A stretch of 64,000 nt of DNA from Erpobdella octoculata (Eukaryota > Annelida > Clitellata > Hirudinida > Erpobdellidae). Made by a program: the position numbers and the translations under genes. The stretch is from assembly GCA_963978895.1 (NCBI GenBank), contig OZ022247.1, forward strand, positions 14,963,312 to 15,027,311, given 5' to 3'. The notes beneath the pieces were generated by a model. That model worked only from the letters and a program-made list of their open reading frames with translations. It made no database searches and was not told the DNA's origin. Positions within the stretch are counted from its first letter, which is position 1, and each line of letters begins with the position of its first letter. Below, piece after piece: positions 24,272 to 34,557 of this stretch.

Positions 24272-24743
24272 CAGACGTGGGCAGATGTTGCAAATTTAAC
24301 TTTTCATAAAAATAAAATCAAGGCAGACATCAAAGTGAGTTTTGAAATTTTAAAACTCAATGGTGTAGAATTCACAAATGGTATGGTTGGTCAAGCCCAA
24401 AATCCACCTTCTGGAAAAATTCGTCTTTACAATTTGGTAAACTGGAAAGTTGATAATACTGGTTCGTTTTAGGCAATTTTAAATTTTAAACAAACAACAG
24501 ACACTTTAGATTTTAATTTTAGATCTTTGAAACGTTTTAAGAATTTTACTATTATGGTTGATTCAATTTTAAGCATAAATTTATATTCAGTGATGGTTCA
24601 CGAAATCGGTCACAGTTTGGGTCTTGGTCATAAAGAGAAAGATGAAAATTTAGTCATGTATCCGTATATTTTTTTATAGGGAAGGTAAAGTACTTTCAGA
24701 CGATGACATTGCCGACATTCAACATCTTTACGGTTTGAATTAA
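24272..24743 (+). pseudogene. Matrixin (matrix metalloprotease-like) fragment
   Basis: Zinc-endopeptidase catalytic domain of the MMP type, about 155 residues. Seen: [12 protein letters not shown], then ADIKVSFEIL at the start, the zinc site VMVHEIGHSLGLGHKEKDE (HExxHxxGxxH), the Met-turn LVMYPYI, and the end LSDDDIADIQHLYGLN followed by a stop. The match begins right after TTTTTTATTTCAG, a good splice acceptor, so it may be an internal or last exon whose upstream exons (signal and pro-domain) are not visible. Lesions: an in-frame TAG near 24,470 and a frameshift in a T-run near 24,672. It is the only non-transposon coding relic in the window; it may be host-derived or captured DNA. Confidence 0.8.
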
Positions 24744-24879
24744 ATACAGCTTGACTTAATTAAATCAAAATAACTTTTTATTTAGCGTTACATTTTTTTT
24801 ATAAAAAAAAATAACGAAAAAACTCAAAAAACCAATTATGCTATTAATTTTAGTTTTTTAAATTGTATCAATTAGGTCC

Positions 24880-25005
24880 ATCGAAGAAATATCCGACCAA
24901 AGCGTCTACGGCAACACCGCCTCTCACCTAAACGCAAGCGCGTTTACCACTGGGCCACCAACCACCAAAAAATGATGGCTAGAAGTACCAGTCTTTTGGA
25001 GCTCT
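24880..25005 (-). repeat. tRNA-like family B, diverged 5' fragment
   Basis: The reverse complement shows the T-loop hairpin (CCATCA, TTTTTTGG, then TGGTTGG), an A-box-like TGGCCCAGTGG and the GCGGTGTTGCCGTAGAC segment. It is truncated before the B-box and adjoins a (TC)n tract. Confidence 0.75.
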
Positions 25006-25007
25006 CG

Positions 25008-25067
<60 letters not shown>

Positions 25068-25082
25068 ATATATATATATATA
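25006..25082. repeat. (TC)n then (TA)n microsatellite
   Basis: A TC tract of about 60 bp turning into TA, between the tRNA-like fragment and a PLE end. Confidence 0.95.
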
Positions 25083-25206
25083 TCTTTGAGACACGCTCCA
25101 AGAAACACAACTCGCCATTTGGCAGAAACAACTTTTCGAGCCAAATTCTCGACCTTTCGGCACAAAACTCTCTGTTCGAGACTACAATTAGCCAAAAACT
25201 TTTCCA
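25083..25206 (-). pseudogene. PLE N-terminal coding fragment
   Basis: From ATG at 25,206 it reads [18 protein letters not shown], then [16 protein letters not shown], and breaks into (TA)n. A second copy at 54,136 breaks at the same base, and a third at 25,724 continues past this point with KLIPQF. Confidence 0.75.
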
Positions 25207-25223
25207 TTAAAATTTTATTGTCA

Positions 25224-25265
25224 GACCGACGGACCGTTTCAGCTATGTCAGCCATCCTCAGGGTC
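25224..25265 (-). ncRNA. Hammerhead ribozyme motif (PLE-associated)
   Basis: On the minus strand: stem I GACC/GGTC, core CTGAGGA (allowed N7 = G), extra T, stem II GGCT/AGCT, GAAA, stem III ACG/CGT with a short loop, cleavage triplet GTC. It sits between a PLE C-terminus (25,399) and a PLE N-terminus (25,206), as expected for a PLE terminal repeat. Confidence 0.85.
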
Positions 25266-25398
25266 AAAAGTAAAACGAGAAAAGTAAACAAACAGAAAGA
25301 ACCGAAATTGTCAAAGAATTAGCACACTAACAAAAGAAAAAACGAAAAAACACTCTACCTATCAAATCAAAAGAATATAAAATTTATACTATTGGAAA

Positions 25399-25700
25399 TC
25401 AATTTTTGCGCTTTCGCTGTGTTATATTAGAAGAGACAAGAATTTCCTCAGATACATTACAATGAGATTCGTCAGGAGCAGCCTCAACAGCCAAAGTATT
25501 TGTGTCAGAGGACGAGTCAGAAGTATCATCATTTATGTTATCCTCGTCGTTAGAAGGAATACAGGGTAACCGATGCATATTGCTTTCTTTGACACCGAAT
25601 AAGTGGAGAATCTGTGGAAATTTATCAAATTGTTTATTAATTGCGGGTCTCATTAATAAGATATAGAGAGCCTCTTTAATTTTCAGCCGGAAAGAGTCGG
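25399..25700 (-). pseudogene. PLE C-terminal coding fragment
   Basis: Begins KIKEALYILLMRPAINKQF, the end of the GIY-YIG endonuclease, followed by an acidic Ser/Asp-rich tail and the terminus NITQRKRKN-stop. The same N-I-T-x-R-basic ending is found in the other PLEs here. Upstream it is fused to an oppositely oriented PLE N-terminal fragment. Confidence 0.8.
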
Positions 25701-25723
25701 ATTCACTTGTTAAAAAAAGTTTA

Positions 25724-25897
25724 ATGGAAAAGTTTTTGGCTAATTGTAGTCTCGAACAGAGAGTTTTGTGCCGAAAGGTCGAGAATTTGGCTCGAAAAGT
25801 TGTTTCTGCCAAATGGCGAGTTGTGTTTCTTGGAGCGTGTCTCAAAGATAAATTGATTCCACAGTTTATTCGCATTTTTTGTTTATTATTTTCTTAA
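25724..25897 (+). pseudogene. PLE N-terminal coding fragment, longer copy
   Basis: 58-codon frame reading [38 protein letters not shown], then QFIRIFCLLFS-stop. It shows the uninterrupted sequence at the position where two other copies turn into (TA)n. Confidence 0.7.
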
Positions 25898-25964
25898 CGT
25901 AAGACTCCAATCTGCGAACAATGACTTTGTTTTTTGAATAAAATTCTTTATTGATTTTCATAAC

Positions 25965-26008
25965 GGGCTTACTGCACAGTTTCGGCTCGAAAGCCATCAT
26001 CAGAGCCC
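25965..26008 (-). ncRNA. Hammerhead ribozyme motif, canonical CTGATGA core
   Basis: On the minus strand: stem I GGGCT/AGCCC, core CTGATGA, extra T, stem II GGCT-TTCG-AGCC (a UUCG tetraloop), GAAA, stem III ACTG/CAGT with a 2-nt loop, cleavage triplet GTA. It is the best-looking copy in the window. Confidence 0.9.
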
Positions 26009-26209
26009 TTGAATAGAAAATAATGCGAATATTCAAAAACGAACGAAGTGAAATTAGAATAATGGTAAAACGTGTTTACTTAAAACCAGACGATTAGGCG
26101 ATGACTATAGTTGTGATAAAACCAAGCGGAGGTAAAATGGTGTGAAGTAAAATTAAACCGAGGTACATGGTATATAAAAGACAGGAATACTATTGTAGAA
26201 ACAGAAGAT

Positions 26210-26283
26210 TGGAGTCTTACGTTAAGAAAATAATAAACAAAAAATGGGCAGTTATTTTCAATAGAGCATGTATGAAAGAAAAT
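26210..26283 (+). pseudogene. PLE N-terminal fragment fused to LINE
   Basis: Reads KKWAVIFNRACMKENRR, the recurrent PLE motif. The first 40 bp are inverted relative to 25,876-25,915. At 26,284 it passes directly into R2-type LINE sequence. Confidence 0.7.
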
Positions 26284-26955
26284 CGGAGAAGGCCTTCATG
26301 GATGATACAACTTTTGTTCTAAACAGATGTATTTCAATGCATTCAGCGGGCTGCTATCATGGTGCGGCATGAGTTTCAAGGCAACCAAGTCAAGAAGCTT
26401 ATCTCTGCGACGAGGCAAGATCGACGATAACGTGACGTTTTCAGTTGCTGGCAACAGGATCCCAACCTTGAGAGAAAAACCAGTTAAGAGCCTGGGAAGG
26501 TGGTATGACGATTCGCTTAACGATACTGGACGGTGTCTGAAGTTGCTTCAGTTTGTTCTATTACCGAGATTGCTTTGGCCTCTATCAATGTATGAGATGA
26601 GCTTACCATTGGTAGAAAAGCTAGAAAGGAGGATGAATAAATTTACAAGGAAATGGTTGGGTCTGCCTCCGGGATTTACTTCGGTAGCTTTGTACAGCAA
26701 AACTGCCAAACTATGGTTGCCACTGAAGTCTTTGGTTGAGGAGTTTAAGATAAACAAGATCCGTACGCAACTAATGCTGGATAACTCTTCGGATCAAAGA
26801 ACTGTGGAGATCTTGTAAAGTCCGGAAAGAAATGGGTAGCCAGAAAGGAGATCGCAGAAGCTGAAGCCTCATTACGTTGGACAGAAAGAGTTGGGGCAGT
26901 TCAACAGGACAAACGGGGTCTCGGGTCAACCTATCGAATTTGGTGGTCAAAAGCC
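26284..26955 (+). pseudogene. R2-type LINE copy 1, RT part (5' of copia insertion)
   Basis: Matches copy 5 at 53,540-54,090: the catalytic FMDD region (reads AFMDDTTF with a shift), KATKSRSLSLRRGKID, PVKSLGRWYDDSLNDTGR, PRLLWPLSMYEMSLPL. Relative to copy 5 it lacks about 65 bp near 26,535 but keeps two codons (KWLGLPPGF) that copy 5 has lost. The copia target duplication AAGCC is at 26,951-26,955; the LINE resumes at 46,306. Confidence 0.85.
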
Positions 26956-27023
26956 TGTTGTGAATGAATGTTCTTCGGACTTTTCAAGTTTTCTTGTTGC
27001 TTCACGAACGTTTTATAGTTGAA

Positions 27024-28539
27024 ATGGACAAGCTTTTTCAGTCAATTCCGCGACTAGAAGGTCAGGCATCTAGGGAGCAATGGCGTTTTAGAGTACGTTT
27101 AGCTTTGGAACACCATGATGATGCTTTAGAAATTGTGGATGGGAAGTTACTTGAACCCGAAGATGAATCAGAAAATACTGTTGCTACTGTCAGAAGAACA
27201 TATGAGATAGCACTTAGAAGGTTTCAAAAGACAGACTCAATGGCAAAACTTATCTTGACCACCTCAATGACAGATGAAACAATGTCTAAATTGATGAGGT
27301 TCAAGACAGCAAGAAAAATTTGGCAAGAATTGTTATTGCTTTATGATGTTGTTCCCCAGAACAAGGCATACAATGTCTGCATCCAGTTCTTCCACTATCA
27401 GAGGCCACCTGGTGAGGATATTCCCAGTCATCTCTCGAAAATGAAAGCCTTGTGGAATGAGCTGACTTCAGTTGCTGCCAAAGAAAATGAGGTTGTGTTG
27501 CCTGATTTTTTGCTTATGTGTAAAATTTTAGACACATTGGATGAGAAGTACTTGCCATTTAAGTCAAGTTGGTTGATGGCCAATGAAGAACAGAGAACAG
27601 TTGATAGTTTAACAAATCAACTTTGTGCTTTTGAGTTGACCTTGAAAATAACTGAAGATAATCAAGAATTGTGCTCAATTAGTACAAAAGAAGTCTGTAA
27701 AAGTGATTCAACTCAGTCAATTGGCATTGCAAAAGAGAAAAAGAAGTCTAGGATGTTGACTTGTTTCTATTGTCAGAGGCCAGGACATTTTCTCAAAAAC
27801 TGCAGACAATGGAAAGCTGATGGAAGACCAAGAAAAGAATTTACTAAAGGTGATCCAAAGCAATCAAAAGAAAAGAGTTCCATGTTGGCAACAAATTCAG
27901 AAATCATGAAAGTTGATAAAATTGAAACACACTCTGAAAATTGGTACATTGACAATGGTGCAACAAATCATGTTACAGCTGTGAAAGATTACTTCAAGAC
28001 TTTTGAAATGTTTGAAAGTCCACAGTTTATTAATACTGCTGGAAGTGAAAAACTTAAAGCTCTGGGTCAAGGAGACATTGAATTGGAGGTACTCAATGGT
28101 AAAAGAAGAGAAACAGTTCGTTTGAGTGGTGTCTGGTTGGTACCAGGTATTTCAAAGAATTTGTTTTCTGTCCTAAGTGCTCAAGAGAAAAACATACAGA
28201 GCAAGTTTGAATCAAATGTTAATTCTTGCAGCTTAAAGCTTGGAGAAAAACGACTTGTCTCTGGTGTCAGAGAAGCTGGAGGTGGTTTATTTAGATTGGT
28301 GGGTAAAGTTAAAGTTCCTAATTTTGCTACAAAAGAAATAAATGCAATTGAAAAAGCTAAAAAATCACTTCTACAGCTATATCATGAAAGGTTTGGACAT
28401 CAAAATAAAAGACATGTTAGAATGATGCTGAAAGAGCATTTAGATATTGATGTTGATCATGATGATGAGTTATGTGAAGGATGCATTTATGGGAAATCAC
28501 ATAGACTGAGTTTTGGAACAAGACCACGATCGAATACAC
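27024..28539 (+). pseudogene. Copia gag-protease-integrase N-terminus
   Basis: Open frame from MDKLFQSIPRLEGQASREQW (gag, UBN2-like) through CFYCQRPGHFLKNC (CCHC knuckle, about 27,762), the protease site WYIDNGATNHVT (about 27,943) and the GAG-pre-integrase finger YHERFGHQ with CEGCIYGKSH. It is cut at RSNT by the insertion at 28,540 and continues at 43,724 with NTPGEIIHTDVCGPF. The half before the insertion has no stop in about 505 codons. Confidence 0.9.
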
Positions 28540-29262
28540 GGTTATTGTAAGCTTTATCGACAGTTGACAGTTAATCGACTTTAGTTGGAAAGTCGACTAA
28601 CCTGCGAAGGAGTCGATTATCCTGCGAAGGAGTCGATAATCCTGCGAAGGAGTCGATTATCCTGCGAAGGAGTCGATTATCCTGCAAAGGAGTCGATTAT
28701 CCTGCAAAGAAGTCGATTATCCTGCAAAGAAGTCGATTATCCTGCAAAGAAGTCGATTATCCTGCAAATGAGTCGATTATCCTGCAAAGGAGTCGATTAT
28801 CCTGCAAAGGAGTCGATTATCCTGCAAGTCGATTTCCTGCAAGTCGATTTCCTGCAAGTCGATTTCCTGCAAGTCGATTATCCTGCAAGTCGATTAACCA
28901 GCGCACGCTTTGCTGCGCATGACAACAAAACGCTTCCGCATGGGTCGATATAGGTATATTAACCTAAGTGACCATTGCTCCTATTCAACTCTCTGGTCTA
29001 TTTGTGGGATGGCTGCTTGGTGGTGTTTTTACATAGACTATATGCTAAACACTTCTATATCAGCACTGTACTGCAGTATCAATATTTAAGACATATTAGA
29101 AATTTTTCTGAATTATTTAAAAATATATTTAAAAATTTTCTAAATTTTGAATTGAGAGTTTGAAATTTTTATTTTTTTATAATTCAGTCGCTAGAGTTAC
29201 GCGCTATAGGCAAGTTCCTGTATACGCCCAGAAGGCACACACACAAAATAACCATCTATCTC
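28540..29262 (+). repeat. Left terminal inverted repeat
   Basis: Pairs with 43,723-43,600 and, across the inserted LINE, 36,717-36,450. Shared blocks include TTTATCGACAGTTGACAG, CATGACAACAAAACGC, CTCTCTGGTCTATTT and CTAGAGTTAC. It is longer than the right copy because of the minisatellite inside. Confidence 0.75.
28605..28900 (+). repeat. ~20-bp minisatellite in left TIR
   Basis: About ten units of AGTCGATTATCCTGCAAAGG (with GCGAAGG and GCAAAGA variants), then several shortened AGTCGATTTCCTGCA units. The right TIR holds a single unit. Confidence 0.92.
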
Positions 29263-29754
29263 ATCTACAAAAAAGACAAAAAACATTCTCAGGCTTTACA
29301 TTTGTTTAGCATAAATACTAAAAGCTACCATTATAGTTTAAAACGTTGGTCCTGATTGTTTCACATTCTCTGATGCGGCCCACGTTTTCAGTTATAGAAT
29401 TGTACTATCGTACTGATAGTTTCTATTATGTATGCTAGCTGGCAACCCGGCGTGCATTTTCGCCAATGTCCGACGGTATAAGACAAGAAGACAAATACTA
29501 TCATCTGATTGGATAGTTTTAAATGACTAGGTCACATACAACCATAGATATCTATCCATATTTGCATACATCATGCTCTTGAAGCTTGCTAATATTTTCG
29601 TTTGAAATTTTTTAATTTTGGTCAAATTAACTTTTACACTTTTATTTAGAAACAACTATACATAATTTTGTGATTAATAATAATTTTTATATAAAATTAA
29701 CATGATTATAGTATCTATGGACTGTAGGCAATAAGTTATTTACAGCTGAAAATT

Positions 29755-29995
29755 ATTGTTTTATACTATTTTAATACTATTGTTTTAATACTATTTTAAT
29801 ACTATTGTTTTAATACTATTTTAATACTATTGTTTTAATACTATTTTAATACTATTGTTTTAATATTATTTTAATACTATTGTTTTAATACTATTTTAAT
29901 ACTATTGTTTTAATACTATTTTAATACTATTGTTTTAATACTGTTTTAATACTATTGTTTTAATACTATTTTATTACTATTGGTTTAATACTATT
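29755..29995. repeat. 25-bp AT-rich minisatellite
   Basis: Unit built of TTTTAATACTATT plus TTAATACTATTG, about nine copies. Confidence 0.9.
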
Positions 29996-31334
29996 TTTAT
30001 TGATACTTATAATAGTTCTTACAATCATTCTAATATTTGTATGTGGCTTCTATATTGAGCCATTTAGACAAAAAAGGCCATATACATTTTTGTATCTACT
30101 TTGATATAGTTTGTATCCACAATTATTTTTTTACAACTGCTATTGCCATATACACCAAATAAAAGTTTGCTGGACCTGTAACATTAAAGTATTCAAGACC
30201 TTTTGTCATGTTTCTGTTGCAGATAAATAAATAACTCAGCTAATCTGACATGCATATGAAAAAACTAACAAATTTTAGTTACTAACAAAAATTTAGATAT
30301 TTTTAAACTAATGCAACATTTTTAGGCTTCAAATGTATTATGAGTAACATGACATTTTAGATTTAAATGATTAAAAATCATTAAAAAATTATCAGTTTTA
30401 TTGATTTTTTTGATTTTAATTGAGAACAACAGTAGAATAACTATTCAGCTTTATTATATTCCAAAGTTATCTCAGTTCTTGATTATGAGGCCAATATAAA
30501 AAATTAAAACACAATTATTTCTGCCCTAATAACTGGGAAGTCAAATAATTAAACAACACTGAATACTGAAATATTGTCAACTCCAGACAATTCATGAATT
30601 TATTAAAACAAATAATGCTAGAGTTTGGGCTTTGAAAAAATATTTTGGATCAAAGCAATGAAGCACAATTTTTTCACGCTGTTTTGCTTATGTGTCTGTT
30701 TGTTTAGGTTTTAAAGAAATCAGTGTTACTATGCACTCTTATCACATGCTTGTCCTTAGCATGCTGACAGAGTAGAATTTGGTTGAAAATATATTATCAG
30801 TCTCCTGGGAAAGTTTCAGATATGTTCCAACTAGTCCTATTTATCTCCATGAACAACTTAGTTAAGCCATTTCTGCATTAAATAAACAACTAATGAGGTA
30901 AATTGCAGAGTTTCATAAGTTTTTAGATTAGAATAACTGTTTGTAATGATATATTTTTTTAGAATAGAAGCCTTTTGTATAATTAATAATCAAATTTCAT
31001 TTGGTAAACCTTTGTCAAAAGTTATTATTTGTCAGTCAGTTAATAATTAAAATATTTTGTTTGTGTTTCAGTTTATTGACTAGGCTTGGCTTATATGATT
31101 GGAAAAGCTTCATTCCAAATATTGGTGATCTCTGATTGACAGAATGACAAGTTGAATTTTCTAGGCTATTTAACTATTTAGTTACTAACATGGAGTGTCG
31201 AATAACTTAGTCGGCAACTTTGTCAATCTTTATCCACCGGAAAAACCCATAACGGCCAACGACTATAAAATAAACAACATCGGAAAACAAAGCGCGTCTA
31301 TATATTTGCTTAATTTATGTGACTTTTTTAATTC
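29996..31334. other. No gene recognised
   Basis: AT-rich DNA between the minisatellite and the right inverted repeat. No supported coding or RNA feature. Confidence 0.45.
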
Positions 31335-31974
31335 AAAATTGTCCAATCAGGTGGCATCATTTATCTTCCTGTCTTATACCGTCGGACATTGGCGAAAATG
31401 CACCCGGCGTCGCCCGGGTAGGGGAGAACCGGACTGAATAGCCACTGTACAGAAGGGCCACTGAGATTTTCTCATTTGTTAAATTATTTTTTACGCCCAT
31501 CTCTTTTTTAAAATGCGTATATATATAAACTCTTTGTTCACTGTTGTTCTTTTGTCTCTCGTGTATTTCGTTCAGCATTTATAGAGCTTTTTGTTTTTTC
31601 GCACGAAAAAGTGAAAACGAGTCAGGTCAGAACTATTCTATTTTTATCAAATATTTAAGTTTATATTTTGTAAGATTTTTTTAGTAAATAAAAAGATGTT
31701 TGATTAATATTTTAATATAAAGTTTGGATGTCAAAAATTATTATTTTGCTCGTAGCAGACTAAAATGCTCGTACATCTCGGTTCGTACTAAATGACAACT
31801 GTAAGGTCGTACTGAATGACCATAGTTATTCAGTATTACTGAATGTTTAAATTTTCATAAATGTGTTTAGGTTCATTATTGATCAAAATGTTAATGTAAT
31901 ATAATGAAATTGTTTAATATATTAAAGACATATACATATTAATCACTACTTAATGTTGTTATGGTTATGTTTCA

Positions 31975-32589
31975 GAATGAGAAACAGACTATCTACAGCT
32001 GTGAAGGGGGGATGGTCTCAAAAAAACATGGAAAGAGCAGTAGAAGATGTTTTGAAAGCTTGCTTGCCAGTTAAATCTGCAGCTGAGAAGCACCAAGTGA
32101 GTAGAACATCACTGAGGCGTAGACTGGATGCAATTCGCAGAGGAGATAGTTTTGAAAGTAAAGCTTATTCTCAATCATCGATGAGAGTTTTCAGTTCAAA
32201 AGAAGAGCTTCAGTTGAAAGAGTATTTAATACATGCCTCAAAAACGGGTTATGGGTTGAGTACACTTAAGCTCCGTTCACTGGCATATGAATTTGCTATC
32301 AGACTAAAGAAGAGGCTACCTCATTCTAGGAAAAGTGTAGAAAGCCCTTGTGTGAAGAATAAGCAAGCTGGAAAAGACTGGGTGCAAGCCTTTATGAAAC
32401 GTCATCCGGATCTCTCTATTCGGAAACCCGATTCAACTTCGCTTGGCAGAATGTCTGCATTCAATCGGCACAATGTCGATATGTTCTATGACAATTTGCA
32501 CACAATTTTCATCAGAGAAAAGTTTGAGCCTCATAGAATATGGAATATTGATGAGACAGGCATTACAACAGTTCATATTCCTGAAAATG
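31975..32589 (+). pseudogene. Pogo/Tigger-type transposase, first coding exon(s)
   Basis: Psq-type helix-turn-helix GGWSQKNMERAVEDVL with VSRTSLRRRL, then a CENP-B-like domain (DWVQAFMKRHPDLSIRKP) and the start of the DDE domain with the first catalytic Asp in RIWNIDETGITTV. It begins after the acceptor-like TTATGTTTCAG and ends at PEN with a GTAATA donor. No later exon with the rest of the DDE domain was seen before the hAT insertion at 32,887, so the gene is partial. The exon itself has no stop; a domesticated gene is possible but unlikely in this context. Confidence 0.82.
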
Positions 32590-32886
32590 TAATATACTTT
32601 TTTGTTTTTTTTATGTATACATTTATGCAAATAGCCTGGTCAGTTTAGAATTAAAATTAAAAACACACATGTTGCCTGGCCATTTTAGAATCAGTTAAAA
32701 TGAAGCAATTGAGATTATTTTTTAAATATTTATTGACATCAAATTGAATGTTATTGCTGAGCGTAATGGATGGTCAACCTAATAAATTAAATGAATAAAA
32801 AGCTACCGTTCACTAAACCTCTGTGTAATAAAATAAAATTAGTTAAAACAAAAATATTCAATTACACGTAGGCACTCTAATGTAAT

Positions 32887-34517
32887 TAGACCTCCTAGCC
32901 GAATTTTTTAATGTTTGTGGCTGGCTGAACAAATATTTCGGCTGATATCCGGATTAGCCGAATTTACGCGTAAAATTATTATTCGGCTTGAATTTTAAAT
33001 TATCCGGCTCATGATTCAAATTTGTGGCTGATAATTATTTTAAATTAGGCTAAGATTTAATATAAAATTATTTACTAAAGTTAATAAAGTTCAAAATGTA
33101 TTACCATTATATAAATTATCAAATTAATAGCAATTGTCATAAAAGTTAATTAAATCATCAAAAATGTCATATGATAAACAAAAGTACATCATAAAAAATA
33201 ATATGAAAAATTTTTTTACATTGCAAATTTAAAATTGTCATGTATAAAAACAATCTGATTTAATTTATCAGCACTTAAGGCTGATCTGCGGCTGTTCATA
33301 ACTAATCCACATGTTGAAAACATACTTTCGACTGGTACTGAGCTAGCAGATGTTGTCAAATATACTTGTGCAACTTGAGATAATATAGGAAAATCATCTG
33401 CATGGTTTCTCCAAAATGTAAGACAGTCTGTATGTCTGCTATCAACAAATGACAAATACCTAGCAATTTCAACAGCATAATCATTAGTAGCATTATCCAT
33501 ATCACTCGTAGAGCTCCTTGCTTTCAATTCATTCAGCATTTCCTGACGCAGTTTCATACGCTTTGTTGCTGGCTCATCTTCATAACTTTCCATCTCAGGA
33601 GCGGTTGTATGAGTTCTTAGTTGTTTGTCGATGCACCTTTTTATTGCCTGTTCTAAAAGTTCAGTTGCAGTGTTACGTGAAATTAGTGTTTTGGTTTCTG
33701 GGTCCAACACTTGTTGTAATTTGATAATGTTTGAATCTGGCAAACGTGAATCAAGTTTGGATAGAACATCTTGTTTGATTGCTCGTATTTTTGGATCCTC
33801 ATCAGGTTTGCAAGTACATAGCTTTCTTATTTTTGCTTTGGCTAATGGAATGGAGGATGCATTTGGAATAGCACTACTGAACAACTCCGTTAAATCTTTA
33901 AAAGGTCGTAAAAAACATGCCAGCTCTCTTACACTTTCCGATTCATCTTGGTGTAAACAGAGGTCGACCCTACCAGATCGCTTCAAGGCATTACTAACTT
34001 CATGTCGAAGAGAAATGAGGGATTCAATCATTTCAAGTGTAGAATTCCAGCGAGTTGGAGTTGCAGATTTAAGCGATGAATGATGAGCTTGATCTGGCTG
34101 GTATGGTTTGTTGTCATCTTCATTTGCTAAAGATGTTGTGAACTGTTCATCTTGTTCAAGAAGTCCATTCAGACTTGCCAATTTTCGTTGCATTGATGTG
34201 ATAATAGCTTTGTCTTCAGATGCTGCAATTTCATCCTCCATTGTTAATGACTTAAAGTGGAGAACTGACACAATATTCTTACACTTCTGCAAAAGCTCAA
34301 TCATTTCGTATATATATATATATATATACGTTTACATATATATATATATTTATACAAACATATATATAGGTTAAGCCGGCGTTCGGAAATTTTATGGCGG
34401 ATTTTCGGCGTACCGTTTTCGGCTGGCCGCCGGCTAGCCGTAATTTTTTTTCGGCGGATTTACGGCGGCTGTAAAAAGTTCGGCGGCGGCGGCGGCCGGC
34501 GGCGGCTAGGAGGTCTA
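32887..34517 (-). mobile_element. hAT deletion derivative with intact ends
   Basis: Ends TAGACCTCCTAGCCG in inverted orientation, flanked by the perfect 8-bp duplication AATGTAAT (32,879-32,886 and 34,518-34,525). The right end is very GC-rich (CGGCGG runs); the left end is AT-rich. Only the C-terminal half of the transposase remains. Confidence 0.9.
33216..34304 (-). pseudogene. hAT transposase, C-terminal half
   Basis: 362-codon open frame from 34,304. It contains TPTRWNSTLEMIESL (the conserved W), FLRPFKDLTELFSS and the dimerisation end SASSVPVESMFSTCGLVMN with the catalytic Glu. The BED finger, both catalytic Asp regions and the CxxH motif are missing, replaced by a TA-rich segment (34,305-34,370). 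No stop interrupts the remaining part. Confidence 0.85.
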
Positions 34518-34557
34518 AATGTAATGCCTTATAGTGAACACTGTTTTTAATTTTCTA

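Larger units (their letters stand above)
29445..31410. mobile_element. Possible inner element bounded by ~75-bp inverted repeats
   Basis: 29,451-29,520 and 31,335-31,405 are inverted copies sharing TGCATTTTCGCCAATGTCC and GACGGTATAAGACA. The stretch between has no supported gene. It could be a MITE-like insertion with a minisatellite inside; no target duplication was identified. Confidence 0.5.

Noticed and set aside
23461..24299. Long frames of WMDG or HPSI repeats on both strands
   Set aside because: They are translations of the (GGAT)n tract, open in every frame because the repeat has no stop.
31953..32648. Domesticated host gene of the CENP-B/jerky type
   Set aside because: Only the first half is present, with no downstream exon and in dense transposon context; a pogo relic is simpler.
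33518..34083. Plus-strand frames opposite the hAT transposase
   Set aside because: Antisense shadows of the conserved minus-strand transposase.
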